64,000 bases of DNA. Source: Flammulina velutipes. Lineage: Eukaryota; Basidiomycota; Agaricomycetes; Agaricales; Physalacriaceae. Under the pieces are notes generated by a model, which saw nothing but the letters and a program-made list of their open reading frames with translations, was not told where the DNA came from and ran no database searches. This document shows positions 11,793 to 22,103 of this stretch, in pieces. The stretch covers positions 3,224,001-3,288,000 of the forward strand of contig CM022371.1 in NCBI GenBank assembly GCA_011800155.1. Direction: 5' to 3'. Both the position numbers and the translations under genes were made by a program. The stretch's first letter is position 1; each line of letters opens with the position of its first letter.

Positions 11793-14506
11793 TTAGGCAA
11801 CATAGGCAAAAGTGTCTTTCTGTCCATCGACGCGCTCCATGTACTCCTTCTCCAGAAGAGTTTCTATTGCCTATGCACTGTTTTAGAAAGAAAAGGACAA
11901 GATAAATGGAAAGTATTCACCTTCTTGATGTCTGGAATCTTGGGCGCGAACCGTTGAGAGATTTGAGAGATGACTTCTTGGATGAGAGCCTGGTTCTTCA
12001 TGGTCTTGCGCGCCTTCATGATCCTAAGAGTCGGTGAGAATTCAGATCTGGTACCACGTCGTACGAGGCTACATACCGAACGATGGTAGCTTGGATGACA
12101 TATTTTCTGTCCTCGTCAACCGCCTTGAGAACGTCGGATGACTCGGCCTTGACTTCGGCTTTGATAGGCTGGTTGAGATTCACGCGGATCTTCTTTGACT
12201 TGAAGCCTACGCGGAAGACGTTGGTCTTTGTCGTAAAATCTGAGAGAACATGCAGCTTACCAGGGTTCAAGTCGTACTGATCCTTCTCTTCGTTGATCAA
12301 AATCTTTGCCTTCGTCAACAGTCCCAAGACTTGTCGCAGAATGTCCTGAGTGATGGACGTAGCGGCAACCAACTCCTCCAATGACAGAGTATCATGTCGG
12401 TTGTACTGTACCAGGACAGACATTTGATACGCGCTAGTCATCAAAATATACTTCTGGTTCAAGTAATTCGTCCGTAATTCGTTCTTCGAGTAGTTCCAGA
12501 GCCAGGTAAGCTTGCGGCCTGAGTGTTTGCTCTGATAATACTTTTGAAAACGCTCGTAGGTGCTGATGATCTCGACAGGGATCGTGAAGTCATGCGTAGG
12601 AGGGTTCAGTGGCCAGAAGTTGGTGCCGAGGACCATGATGCTGAAGTTGATCTCCATGTCAGTATGGTTCTGTTCCATGCGCTCCTTGAAGGAGTCTGTG
12701 ATATCCTTCGATAGACTCATATCTAAGGGGGGTCAACATCGTTGTACTACAATTGACATGAATCGACTAACCAGTGAACATGCGCTGGAGTCTGTTGGTG
12801 TACTCGAAGCCACAGGCTTCTTTGAGTTTCGAAATCATGCTGGCCTCCGCCTCGTCAGATGCTGACACGCCGTGAATGAGACGCTTCGACAACTTGGTAC
12901 TATAGAACGTCTGGAAGACGTCCTTATCCTCCAAGTACTTGAATAGAATCATCTGTAAGACGATACGTTAGATTGTATAGGTTAAATCGTGAAAATCGAC
13001 GTGCCACGCGATTGAGAGCACCCTCGAGATCGTCCTCCTCCGCCACCTTGTTCGTCTTGCGAAGAAGCATATCAGCGTGCTTGGCGATGAGCTCCGGTGA
13101 CTTGGTCGAGGATGATCCAGTTGCGTCGTTGCGGTTGACAAATTCTCTGCAGGCCTTGTCTAGACTGGCGGCAAAGCCAGCCTCGCTTTTGAAGCTCCTG
13201 GCGACGGTCTCAGAGTTCTTTCGGTGCACCTCTAGTAACGCATCGACATAGATCTTGGGATCAATGCTATCCGCAGACACTCCTCCGCCTACAATCTTGA
13301 CAATAGACGACAGGCCAGCCTGCTTTACGTGCCCTTCGAACCGTTTGCGCAAGGGCTCCAACCCGTCTGGAATACGAGCTAGAAGGGCGTACATGCGTTG
13401 TAAGTCTTCGTCCTGGTCGTAATCCAACAACTTCTGGAAGCTATCCTGCATCAACTGTGCGTGTTGGCGAATGAGGACATCTTCACACTTGGCAATCAAC
13501 TCCTTGCGAGTCTTCGTGTGCAGATATCGCTCCACGCGATCCTCCTCTTCTCTGAGACGTTCCTCTGCCTTTTTGAGGTACTCAGACACAGTGTTCTCGG
13601 CCAAGAAAGCCTCTGACTCCTTCTTGTAATAGAGCTCCGTCGCTTGGATGAAGGGTGTTTCGAAGTGCTCCTTGTAGATGTCGAGGCATTCCTTGTTGGG
13701 GTCGGTGTTGTCGAGGCCCAATGACACGAAGGACAGAACAACTTTCTTGACCAGACCTTGGTCTATCACGTCACCGTTGCGCTGGCGTTCTATGAGGCGG
13801 AGGACCGCGCCCGCAAGTTTCGCGCCGTCTTTCTGGATAGGAAGGAAGAATTGAGTTTTCCACTGTGCTAGCGCGAGCTATGTATTCTGTTAATTGCCTG
13901 GACAATGAGGATAAGGGTGGCGCACTCACGGTGTACACCTGGTAGATGTCTTTTTTCCCTTCGTCGCGTTCGCGTTTCACCCAGTATCGGTTCAGATAGG
14001 TGAAAAGCCGGTTGAGATAGTTGGCACCGGTCGTGTAGCGTGTCCATTCGGCGGCATATGAACGTAGGAGATCTTCATCCTGCAATGAGGCCGACACCTA
14101 TGGTCGCGATTAGCATACTGGCTGGATTCCACGAAAACGCGGCGCACCTGCTTCATGGGCATGAAATGTGTGGTGAAGTACTCTGTGAGTTTCTGATAGA
14201 GATCAGATCCAACGAGATTGGCACCAGCTGTTGTTGTGTTAGTACATGGACCTTCGCGACGACTGACATTGCACCTCTGTTACTGTCCGGTTTTGCGCTC
14301 ATGCCCGTCATCTTCGTCGACGTGCAGTAGTTGTAGACTGCCGTGTAGAGATTTGTGTAATTTGGAAAGGTCAGACCCGCCTCGAGATTGGTCATGATAT
14401 GGTCGACACCGGGGCTCAGAAACGCCCATGTTTCTATGAGGTCCGCCGTCCGTGGAGGAACCTTGGAAAATTTGTCTGTCGAAGAGGAAGAGGCAGCAGG
14501 CGGCAT
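11793..14506 (-). CDS. CUL1: Cullin-1 (SCF ubiquitin ligase scaffold)
   Basis: This is the scaffold of SCF ubiquitin ligases: it holds Skp1/F-box at its N-terminus and Rbx1 at its C-terminus. The protein starts [18 protein letters not shown] and has the CUL1 helices with [51 protein letters not shown] and YHTK-type repeats. The cullin homology domain carries [20 protein letters not shown] and VLGTNFWPL. The C-terminus has the winged helix with the neddylation-site motif [17 protein letters not shown] and ends in [14 protein letters not shown], the standard cullin end. About eight exons; the last two are separated by an intron with acceptor at 11847-11850. Length about 760 residues, as expected. 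An F-box protein lies 3 kb away, but physical closeness says nothing about partnership. Confidence 0.95.
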
Positions 14507-14727
14507 GATGGCGGGAGGAAAAGTGAGTCAAGCGCTTAGTGAAAGTGGCAACAGACCTGCGGCACCGCCACCTCTAGTAGCGTGGCAATTGCAATTTATT
14601 CCCACAAACAACCGCTGTGGCACACGATACGTTTCAATTTCTACACGCTGCACCCTAGCCGAGTGATCTATTCGATTTCTTTTGTACTCTCATACTCGTG
14701 GTAAATACATTTCATTGGTCCAAAATT

Positions 14728-16096
14728 TTACAATTTACTCTCCAGCTTCAACACAGCGTCAATCGTATCTAGAACGCTTTTCTTCAGCGGTATGAACTTC
14801 ATATTCAAGTCCTTCACAGCAATACTCGTATCGATCCTGGCAAACGTCAGCCTAGACTCGTCAACTTCTCCCTCTAGAGAAGGCAAACGCGACGAGAGAG
14901 CGGGACGCTCCCGCTTGATTATCTCAACCACCTAAAACATTGTTCGTTAGTGAAATTCAAATCGCAACGAAGATAAAACATGTGCTATACCTCATGGAAC
15001 GTGTATGTACCAGCGCTAAGCAGAATTCGTTTACCAATAACAGAATCGTTCTGAAGGGATAGAACATGCGCCATAGCTGCATCGCGCACGTCTACGAAGA
15101 AAGGCACTGGCGTCTGCGGGACCTTGGCCATGCTTCCACGAAAGAGATCGTACAGCTCCGTTGCCGACTCATTAAGTGATCCCGTAGATGCAGATTGTAC
15201 GGGAGGACCGTATAGCATTGTGGCTGCTGGGGGGCTGAACATTGAAGTCGATAGAAAGCCTTTTAAGACTTACGATTGATAGTCGTCAGCTGAACTTCAG
15301 GATGCGCGGAAGCGAAATTCCAGGCGTTTCTCTCAGCCAAAGCTTTGGAAATCGCATACACTGCTAATGGAGGAAGCTTTCCCGAAAGAGCTGCTTCAGC
15401 GGTGAGTAAGTTCCTGCAGAAAACATGTCAGCGGATACCCGATATACATCTGGTATGTCCTACCAGTCATTGGGAGTGTACGAATGATCTGCTCGGGGCC
15501 CTAGAAAAGCCTGAATGAACCCGAATGATAGCATATGAGTCAAACGGACCTCCTTTGGCGAGATCGAAGACACTCGCTATGCTCGACGTGACAATGATGC
15601 GTCTGATACCAGATGCGTGCGCCGACTGCAGCACGTTTTGCGTGCCTTTCACAGCAGGATCCAGAAGTTCTTTTTGAGCGTCCTTGAATGTGATCGTGAA
15701 GGGCGATGCCACATGTATAACGGCTGATATGCCTACCTGACTGTCAACGACCGTTTGTAAAGGCAACTTAAGATCCTACCTTGCATGACATCCGCCAGGT
15801 TGGAAGAAGCAAGATCTGGTACAACTTGTGCCTCGAAAGCTGGTCCAAACGAAGCCCAGCGCCGCCCCACCTGGTCGCGTTTGGCTTCTGAGCGGACTGT
15901 ACTATTTTGAGAGATTACTACGACTCTACAATGATGAAGGATCGAAAGGCGGCTCACCCTCGAACATTATATCCTGCCCGTATCAGCTGGTCAACAATAT
16001 GTGTGGCAAGGAAGCCAGTGCTACCAGTAACCTAAATGAGAGGTTAGAAGACATTACGATAAGATCGTTGACACTGCTAACAAGGACTCTAGACAT
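14728..16096 (-). CDS. SDR ketoreductase (dihydroflavonol-reductase-like), copy 1
   Basis: About eight exons encode roughly 337 residues, starting MSRVLVSS with the first exon only 24 nt. The Rossmann motif VTGSTGFLATHIVDQ binds NADP(H). The next strand gives VRGTVRSEAKR, the usual dinucleotide-specificity loop. The chain then has ISAVIHVASPF, SGIRRIIVTSSIASV (active-site Ser region) and AVYAISKALAE (the YxxxK catalytic pair). The C-terminal substrate domain carries TMLYGPPVQSAS and PFFVDVRDAAMAHVL. This is the extended SDR group that includes dihydroflavonol 4-reductase, cinnamoyl-CoA reductase and yeast Gre2. Fungal members reduce varied ketones and aldehydes, so the substrate is unknown. 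It is transcribed away from the tautomerase-like gene across a 283-bp promoter, and the whole pair is duplicated in inverse at 27.5-29.8 kb. Confidence 0.9.
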
Positions 16097-16379
16097 GGTG
16101 ACAGCAGAGACAAATATCCCATAGCTGCCTCTAAGACGCTACTTATGTGGTTTTAGCTCGGCTAGTGACCTGGATAACGAACGCACCAGCACCGTAGTGA
16201 ATGTCAGCGTTAGGGTTGTACACAGTCATATTCCTCGGCCTCGGGCACCTCCAGGACTAAGACCGACTGGAAAAGAACCTATGGTCATGACCCGGGACCC
16301 ATTCATTCAGTCCAAATAAAAGAAATGAGACATGATAGCTAGTGCTCATCGTGCTTCAGTCACTCGAGACATTGCAAAC
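16097..16379. promoter_or_regulatory. Shared divergent promoter of ketoreductase/tautomerase pair, copy 1
   Basis: The 283 bp between the two start codons contain a perfect 10-bp palindrome GGTCATGACC at 16283-16292 and a block CCTCGGCCTCGGGCAC at 16233-16248, followed closely by GGACTAA. Both are kept in the inverted copy at 28063-28355 in the same relative order, although much of the surrounding non-coding sequence has drifted. They are therefore good candidates for regulatory sites that control both genes. Confidence 0.6.
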
Positions 16380-16919
16380 ATGCCCCTGCACCGTTTCTAC
16401 GTACCGCCTGGTCTATACACCGCTGAAGACAAGGCCAAGCTCTCCGAGGCGATTACAGCAGTCTACGCAAGCATCCCCCGCTTCTATGTCGTCGTCGTTT
16501 TCATCGAAGTCGACAAAGACAGCTACTACGTCGGAGGCAAACCCACAGACAATTTCGTTCGTGTCGTGATCCACCACTTGGCACGCCAGTTCCCAAAGTA
16601 CGTGACAATTTCAGCAAAAGAGATCAGACATTTACAGAGACTTCGTAGCGACCAGAGGAAGAAGCAGTTCATGGATACCTATGAAAAGGCTATTGAGCCT
16701 TTTACCAAGGAACGCGGCGTCGATTGGGAAGTCGAAATATCGGATGAAGACGTACGTATAATATGACTGTTCATGCGTCCTAAGTTAACACCTGTTCAGC
16801 CCCTTCTGTGGAGGGAGAATGGGTTGATTCCACCTCACGCAGTGCGCGACAAAGAAGGGGAAGATCTTTGGTTCAAGGAGAATCGTCCTGTTCCATATCA
16901 GATTAAATCAGCGCTGTAG
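16380..16919 (+). CDS. Tautomerase-family protein (cis-CaaD / oxalocrotonate tautomerase-like), copy 1
   Basis: Three exons (16380-16597, 16649-16751, 16800-16919) give 146 residues. The start MPLHRFYVPPGLYTAEDK places Pro directly after the initiator Met; in the tautomerase superfamily this Pro becomes the catalytic base after Met removal. The other family marks are KLSEAITAVYASIPRFYVVVVF, YYVGGKPTDNFVRVVI, HHLARQF, VDWEVEISDEDPLLWRENGL and KENRPVPYQ. Fungal relatives of this fused, about 145-residue form are annotated as putative oxalocrotonate tautomerases and are mostly uncharacterised. It is divergently paired with a ketoreductase and duplicated in inverse at 27523-28062. Confidence 0.87.
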
Positions 16920-17221
16920 TCTAGCATTAAGCCGGTCAAAAATTAGTTTGACTAGAGAGGATATTTCAAGTTAGCGTTTCAATGGATGAAAGTCATTGCA
17001 AAGCGGAGTTCGGTCTTTACGGTCCGGAATTCCGATTCCATTCTGACCTTCACCTTCAATCAGCCTAGGCTGCCTCGATTCTCGACCACTCTCACGAGGA
17101 CGTGCCATGCTATCAGCCGCTTCTTTCTTTCCCTCCATCATCACCGACGTCGCCTTTTATCTTACATGAACTTTCCCATCGCCCTTGCCTAACTGTGGGC
17201 CAAGTTTTAGTAGTAGCAGAC

Positions 17222-18860
17222 ATGGATCCGTTACTAGAGCATGTCAAACTCATGATAGACCAAATCGTTACAACTCAGGGTATGTCCTTGAAGCACCAAT
17301 AAATTTCAAGCCCTCGACAAAATTCCAGATGATATAACTCCCACCCCCAGCGTCAGCGGCCTGAATTCATCAAATGAATGTCCTTCTGACAAGGAAGCTA
17401 TTCGAATAGCAGCCATCGTTCGCCACCTGAACCTCCGTATCTCCCAATGCAACACAACGACCCAGGATCTGCGAAGGGGCATACGGAATGTGGTCAACAT
17501 CTTTCACGACGCTATCGCTCGTGTGGACGAAGACAAGCGCAGAGCCATCGAGGACCGGAAAGCTTTACTACGCGTCCTCGCTCCCGTTCGTCGCTTACCC
17601 GTCGAGATCCTTCGCCACGTCTTCCTACTGTTCGTGGGCAAGAACTTTGAGGCATTCTGGGTCCGACAAGGTCCCTGGTTACTCGCCAAAGTGTGCCGAC
17701 AGTGGAGGGATGTCGCCCTCGACTTTCCGGATATATGGGCATCTTTCCGTGTAAGCTCCCATGGACCGCCTCGATTCAACACTCCCGAGGGCTTGTCCAG
17801 CCTTATGAATGTCATCCTCACCCTTTCACGGAATTGTCCTCTAGATGTATATACGGACGCCCCCGTGGAAACGAACCTGAACTTCCCGCAACATCATGCC
17901 ACAATGGACCTCATCTGGGAGATGTTGTGCCAGGAAAAGTACCTGAAGCGTATGCGCAACATCTCACTAATGGGATCACCGCAGTTCCTCCTCGCATCCG
18001 TTAAACCGGGCTCACTCTGCAGACTTCAGTCTTTGCGCCTCAGGCTATACCACCGCCTTGATGATATCCCCTGGCCAGGATTCACCGAACTTCCCATGCT
18101 GTCCAAGCTCACTCTGATCGGTGAGGGTAGCTATCTATCGGCAATGTCGCTCCCTTGCCATCAACTTACCCATTTAACCTTACTGTCGCGTGGCGACGTA
18201 GATTGGGCGTTGCGGATGCTCGATCATTGTCCCAACCTTGAAGTTTTTGAGGCGCTGGATATCCGTCGCGTCGGTCCAGTTTCCGATCATCATATCGTCC
18301 ATAATCGCCTGCGCTGTGCTGTCCTAGACATGATCTTAGTTCGGCATCTTACGCTTCCAGCCCTCGAGGAGTTGGAACTAGTGGGCGTTGAACCCAATCA
18401 GCGATGCGACGACTCGGTCAGCGACCTATTGAAGCGTTCGCAGGGGTGCAGGCTATCGAAGTTTAGATTGACCTCCGATGCGTTTGTCGTGACGGGTTTG
18501 AATAGAGTCTTACGGGACATGCCGTTTCTGGAGAAACTGGAGGTGAAGGCAGTATCACTCCAGCCAATCTTCATGGATACGTTCCTCGGTCTCCTTTCCC
18601 TAAAAGGTTTTCTCGCGAGGTTGCGGAGGGTGTCGCTTGACATCGGTGATTATATCCCTACGCAATCGTTGAACCATCAGTTGGTCTATGTCCTGCGGAC
18701 GCGCTACAGGACGGGAAGCCTGAAAAGCTTCCGTCTTTCATCCTTCTCGTCGAACTCTTGCCTTGATGTAGGTGATTACGAAGAGATGGAGCAAATAAGG
18801 CGAGATGGGTTGGACTTGGACCTACGGTTTGGTGAGTCTGCTGTGTTTAGCATAGCATAG
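17222..18860 (+). CDS. F-box protein of Agaricomycete type
   Basis: Two exons (17222-17279, 17329-18860) give 529 residues from MDPLLEHVKLMIDQI. A coiled-coil-like N-terminus (DEDKRRAIEDRKALLRVLA) leads straight into the F-box VRRLPVEILRHVFLLF, then the typical follow-up VCRQWRDVALDFPDIWASF. The rest consists of irregular leucine-rich repeats (for example LPMLSKLTLIGEG, LTHLTLLSRGDVDW, LPALEELELVGVEP). This architecture is hugely expanded in Agaricomycetes; members are thought to recruit targets to SCF ligases through Skp1. The intron has a donor G|GTATGT and an acceptor at 17327-17328; a nearer acceptor would make an implausible 31-nt intron. No target can be inferred. Confidence 0.85.
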
Positions 18861-19238
18861 ATGCACCCTAATCTTCGACTCAGCTGGCCGACGTCTCTTT
18901 ACGGGCTGATCGAACGGCGAGTTGCGTCGAGGCCGCCACAATCCGTGTAATAGACCACAATCCAGCTGTCACAGTCGGCCGAATGATGCGCATCGATTTG
19001 CCCGCTGTCGCGAGGACTACGCCGGTTTAAACGTAGTATTGACCACCATCTAAGATGCATCACGAAGTATCATCGAATCAACTCTCATTGGTTCATCTTC
19101 TTGACGACTGCCCGGGGATGGTCATGATCATTTATATATCAGATCTCGAGAGACAAGTAACTTTCGATGGTCTAACGCCTGACCACAATCATCTCCCTCC
19201 CAGTATACGTATGTTTGCTGCTGGGCAGCCATCGATCC
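18861..19238. other. Intergenic region upstream of the membrane-protein gene
   Basis: Non-coding as far as I can tell. A short frame at about 19055-19315 has no motif. A TATATA-like sequence occurs near 19133-19138, about 100 bp before the chosen start of the next gene, and could be its core promoter. Confidence 0.4.
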
Positions 19239-20731
19239 ATGGGCACCCAGAATGCTGGCATCGTTCTTCAAGTAGACGACACTCTCTTTACCTACGAGGG
19301 AGGCTGGGTCTCTGACAACCAAGGACGGTGGCTCAATGGATCGTCGCAAGTCGGCGGTAGCTCATTTTCCTACACGTTCACTGGTACGTCGGCTTCATGG
19401 CTGTATCGCCTTTCGAAAGCTAACTTCTCCTGTAGGTTCATCCATAGCATTCGTCGGTACAACGCCTGGAGCAGAGAACAAGACCGACTTCGAAGTGACC
19501 GTTGATGGCGTTACTTCCACTGTGCAATTCAATGCGTCCCAGGCTGGTCAATATTTGGAATGGTACCGAACACCAGAGCTGGAGGACGGAGAGCACAACA
19601 TCGTGATCAACGACTTGGGGCCTGCGAGCGTGGACTACGGGTTGATCACGGCGAACTCGATTGCATCGGACGACTCGCACGTCGTTGTTGACGACGGGAA
19701 CTCCGCTATATGGTACACCGGGGATTGGACACAGGACGCGCAAATACGAGGGCTCTCGGGAAATCTGCCTGCACAGCCCTTCGGCAACACCACTCAAAAC
19801 ACTTCCGAAGCGGGAAATGAATTCAAGTTCTCTTTCAATGGTGAGTCGCGCCTTGTGACACTACTAGTGGACTTCGCTGATTTGCAATGTCCAGGTGTGG
19901 GAGTTGTAGTATATAGCGTCCTACGGGGCTCTGCCCTTGGCGCTTTCCGTGTAAATTTCGATGTGGATGGGAAGATACTGGATCGTGTCTCAATTTCGAA
20001 CCGAGTCCTACACGATGACATACAAAACTTTCCTATCTTCACATCCCCCTCTCTGCCTCCCGGCGACCATATTCTGACAGCTACTCTGGTCAGACAAGAA
20101 GAGGACCTGTTCTTCTCCCTCGACTATCTATCCATCTCAAACAATTCATTCGGTCTCACGTCGAGTCCTGCTCCCAATCTTGACGCGACTGGGTCCAAAA
20201 CCAGGATTTCTCATTCTCCGACACAACTTCCTCCCTCGATTTCCGAAGTAGCATCGACGGACAGCGGATCCTCAAGCCTTGAACTTGGGAAAGTAATCGG
20301 TGGAGCTCTGGGGGGCGTGGGGGCGCTGATACTGGTGTTAGGATGCATATGGTTTTGGTTAATGAGAAGACGGAAATGGCGTAAGTTTGATTGTTATTCG
20401 GTCAGCGACGAGGAACTTATATATATATCTTCTTACAGAGCGAGACCATCGACCGCCTACACCAACACCGTTCACTCAGACCTTCTGGTCACCAATTGCC
20501 CCGACGACTGTGTCGCACGCAGCAACCTTCCCAGCAACGAGAAGCCAAGTCGCTAATGCTTCTTCTGCTGGATCGGTTTTTACATTCCCTGGTCGCCCAT
20601 TGGAGAAGGGTGATCTATCGCCAGCTAGTAGGAGGACGAGGCGACATGCGCCTGAATTGCAGAGACCAGTCGAAGCGTATCGACCGGACGTGAAGATGAG
20701 GGCGGACCTGCCGCCTGCGTATAATAGATAA
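19239..20731 (+). CDS. Single-pass membrane protein with tandem beta-sandwich-like ectodomain
   Basis: Four exons (19239-19383, 19436-19840, 19895-20380, 20439-20731) close in frame at 442 residues. Two related segments are visible: DDTLFTYEGGWVSDN (residues about 13-27) and DDGNSAIWYTGDWTQDA (about 135-150). Each leads into a sandwich of short strands with Asn-X-Ser/Thr sites, resembling galactose-binding-like ectodomains common in Agaricomycete membrane proteins. A Ser/Thr/Pro-rich stalk, a transmembrane helix (GGALGGVGALILVLGCIWFWL), a basic stop-transfer RRRKWR and a Pro/Thr-rich cytosolic tail follow. No signal peptide is visible at this start, so the N-terminus may lie in an unrecognised upstream exon. 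Function is unknown; a cell-surface sensor or adhesion role is only a possibility. Confidence 0.72.
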
Positions 20732-20823
20732 TTGGGTGACGGCTTTTTACTTGCGTTTCGAGGGATGTATATTAGTGGTCTTGGACCTTTGCTCTGTATA
20801 AGTAAATTCATATAAACTGTATT

Positions 20824-21138
20824 CTACACCATCAGTATGTAATAGAGAAGCGAGCTAGGCTTACTATTGTCAAAGCATGTTTTCTGAACGTTTGCATCGA
20901 GGAGATTAGACAGGCTGATTGGTTTCATCTCCATGACCATCGCAGGAAACTTCTTCGAATCTACATAACGCATGCATGACACGTTTCCCAAATTATTTCC
21001 GAAAGGAACCCGTACTATTGCTTCCACGGATGCATTCTTGGGCGGAGGGACGCTAAGCGACAGCTCGACGGCGCAAAGAAAATACAATGCTTGCCGTTTA
21101 GAGAATGACAATGAGGCGACGAACAAAAGGACGGCCAT
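20824..21138 (-). CDS. Doubtful small open frame with hydrophobic N-terminus
   Basis: An unspliced frame of 104 codons begins MAVLLFVASLSFSKRQ (start at 21138) and ends SSLLYYILMV. The first 30 residues are hydrophobic and could act as a secretion or membrane signal; the middle contains PPPKNASVEAIVRVPFGNN and two Cys residues. I recognise no family. It ends only about 90 bp from the convergent membrane-protein gene and sits upstream of the small gene at 21319. It may be chance open sequence. Confidence 0.25.
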   Translation of the reverse strand: MAVLLFVASLSFSKRQALYFLCAVELSLSVPPPKNASVEAIVRVPFGNNLGNVSCMRYVDSKKFPAMVMEMKPISLSNLLDANVQKTCFDNSKPSSLLYYILMV

Positions 21139-21231
21139 CGGTTTGTACGTTGCGTTTTGATTAGGTCCGTTGCCTCGAGGCAAGCCTCACGCTTAGGGGC
21201 TGGCCAACCCTGGTTCTCGCTTCATCTAATC

Positions 21232-21238
21232 TATAAAA
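21232..21238 (+). promoter_or_regulatory. TATA-like box upstream of the small conserved gene
   Basis: TATAAAA lies about 80 bp before the ATG at 21319 and is followed by a pyrimidine-rich tract (CTCCCTCTTTTCC), the usual fungal arrangement of TATA box plus CT-rich initiator region. Confidence 0.45.
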
Positions 21239-21318
21239 ACTGCTCCCTCTTTTCCTTGCCACCCATCACCAGTATCTCCCTTGGAAATCTCATCTCTCAT
21301 CCTCAAGACTTTGCAGCC

Positions 21319-21740
21319 ATGTCGAGCTACTCTGAAGATATTCTTGTACGTGCTTTCGCATGCATGCCAACGGAGCGAGCTTTTGATCGTGATGCATTGT
21401 AGCCCGGAGACATTGTCGCCGTGAACAACGGTCTCTCAGGACGGAAAGAAGGACTCGTCGTTGGGTCGCACTATGACTACCTGGTACGTTTGTCTTTGGG
21501 GAGGGAGGACGAGTGCTGACGGATGCTTTAGGGACGCCAGATAATCGAGGTTCAGTTGGAGCATGAAGTCTACAACGCATGGTATGCATGTTCCCCCGCC
21601 GTGCATCTGCCCTTCTGATCATTATTATTGTTAGGTACCCCACCGTCACGCGCGTCCGGCGCACCATTGCCTACAACAAGCCTCTCGCCCTCGCAGGCCC
21701 TACCCGCCGCACCACCGTCGAACGTCGTGTTATCTGGTAA
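21319..21740 (+). CDS. Small conserved basidiomycete protein, 87 residues
   Basis: Four exons (21319-21345, 21403-21483, 21532-21581, 21635-21740) close in frame. The first exon is only nine codons, MSSYSEDIL. The rest reads as a compact beta-rich domain: PGDIVAVNNGLSGRKEGLVVG, then YDYLGRQIIEVQLEHEV, YNAWYPTVTRVRRTIAY and a basic end RRTTVERRVIW. The pattern of a glycine-rich turn plus alternating hydrophobic strands suggests a small barrel such as a KOW/SH3-like fold, but I do not recognise a named family. Four clean introns in 264 coding bases argue that it is a real gene. No functional hint comes from its neighbours. Confidence 0.68.
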
Positions 21741-22103
21741 CGACCATTGTGCCAATCACCATGATCTCTCCCACGTTATCTTCCTCGGGCCAGCACTTCC
21801 GAAGGACGCTTTTCCACGTATACATCGCGGACTGTATGGAATATTCACAGGCTGTCTATCATTTATTTGTACCATCTTCACGACGCTATATTGTCCAATG
21901 ATCTGAATCTGTCATTCATTCCCTTGCATAAGTTAATTCAAGCCAGTAAGAACGATTTGAGCAAAAACCGCGCGAGAGGGGATCGAACGCGCGCAGCTTG
22001 CCACTCCACCATGGTATCGATTTCGGAGTAGCTGCCGCCTCTTGTCCTTGTGCGCCATCGTCATCATTCGTTGAACAGGAATTCTCATGTTCAACAACTC
22101 TCG

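Larger units (their letters stand above)
14613..16919. repeat. Inverted duplication, arm 1 (ketoreductase + tautomerase cassette)
   Basis: This segment (minus-strand ketoreductase, shared promoter, plus-strand tautomerase) recurs in opposite orientation at about 27523-29800. The introns I compared sit at the same places in both copies. Similarity runs about 100 bp past the ketoreductase stop (the block near 14613-14660 matches 29745-29800 in inverse) and ends close to the tautomerase stop. Coding differences are scattered, so the duplication is not brand new. Confidence 0.85.

Noticed and set aside
17280..17310. A 31-nt intron in the F-box gene using the acceptor TTCAAG
   Set aside because: It keeps frame but is shorter than the other introns modelled here; the next in-frame acceptor at 17327-17328 gives a normal 49-nt intron.
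21965..22003. tRNA-like 3' end on the minus strand (TTCGATCC in a GC-rich context followed by poly-T)
   Set aside because: The bases on both sides of the T-loop-like motif do not pair as a T-stem, and no D-arm or anticodon arm lies upstream at the right spacing.
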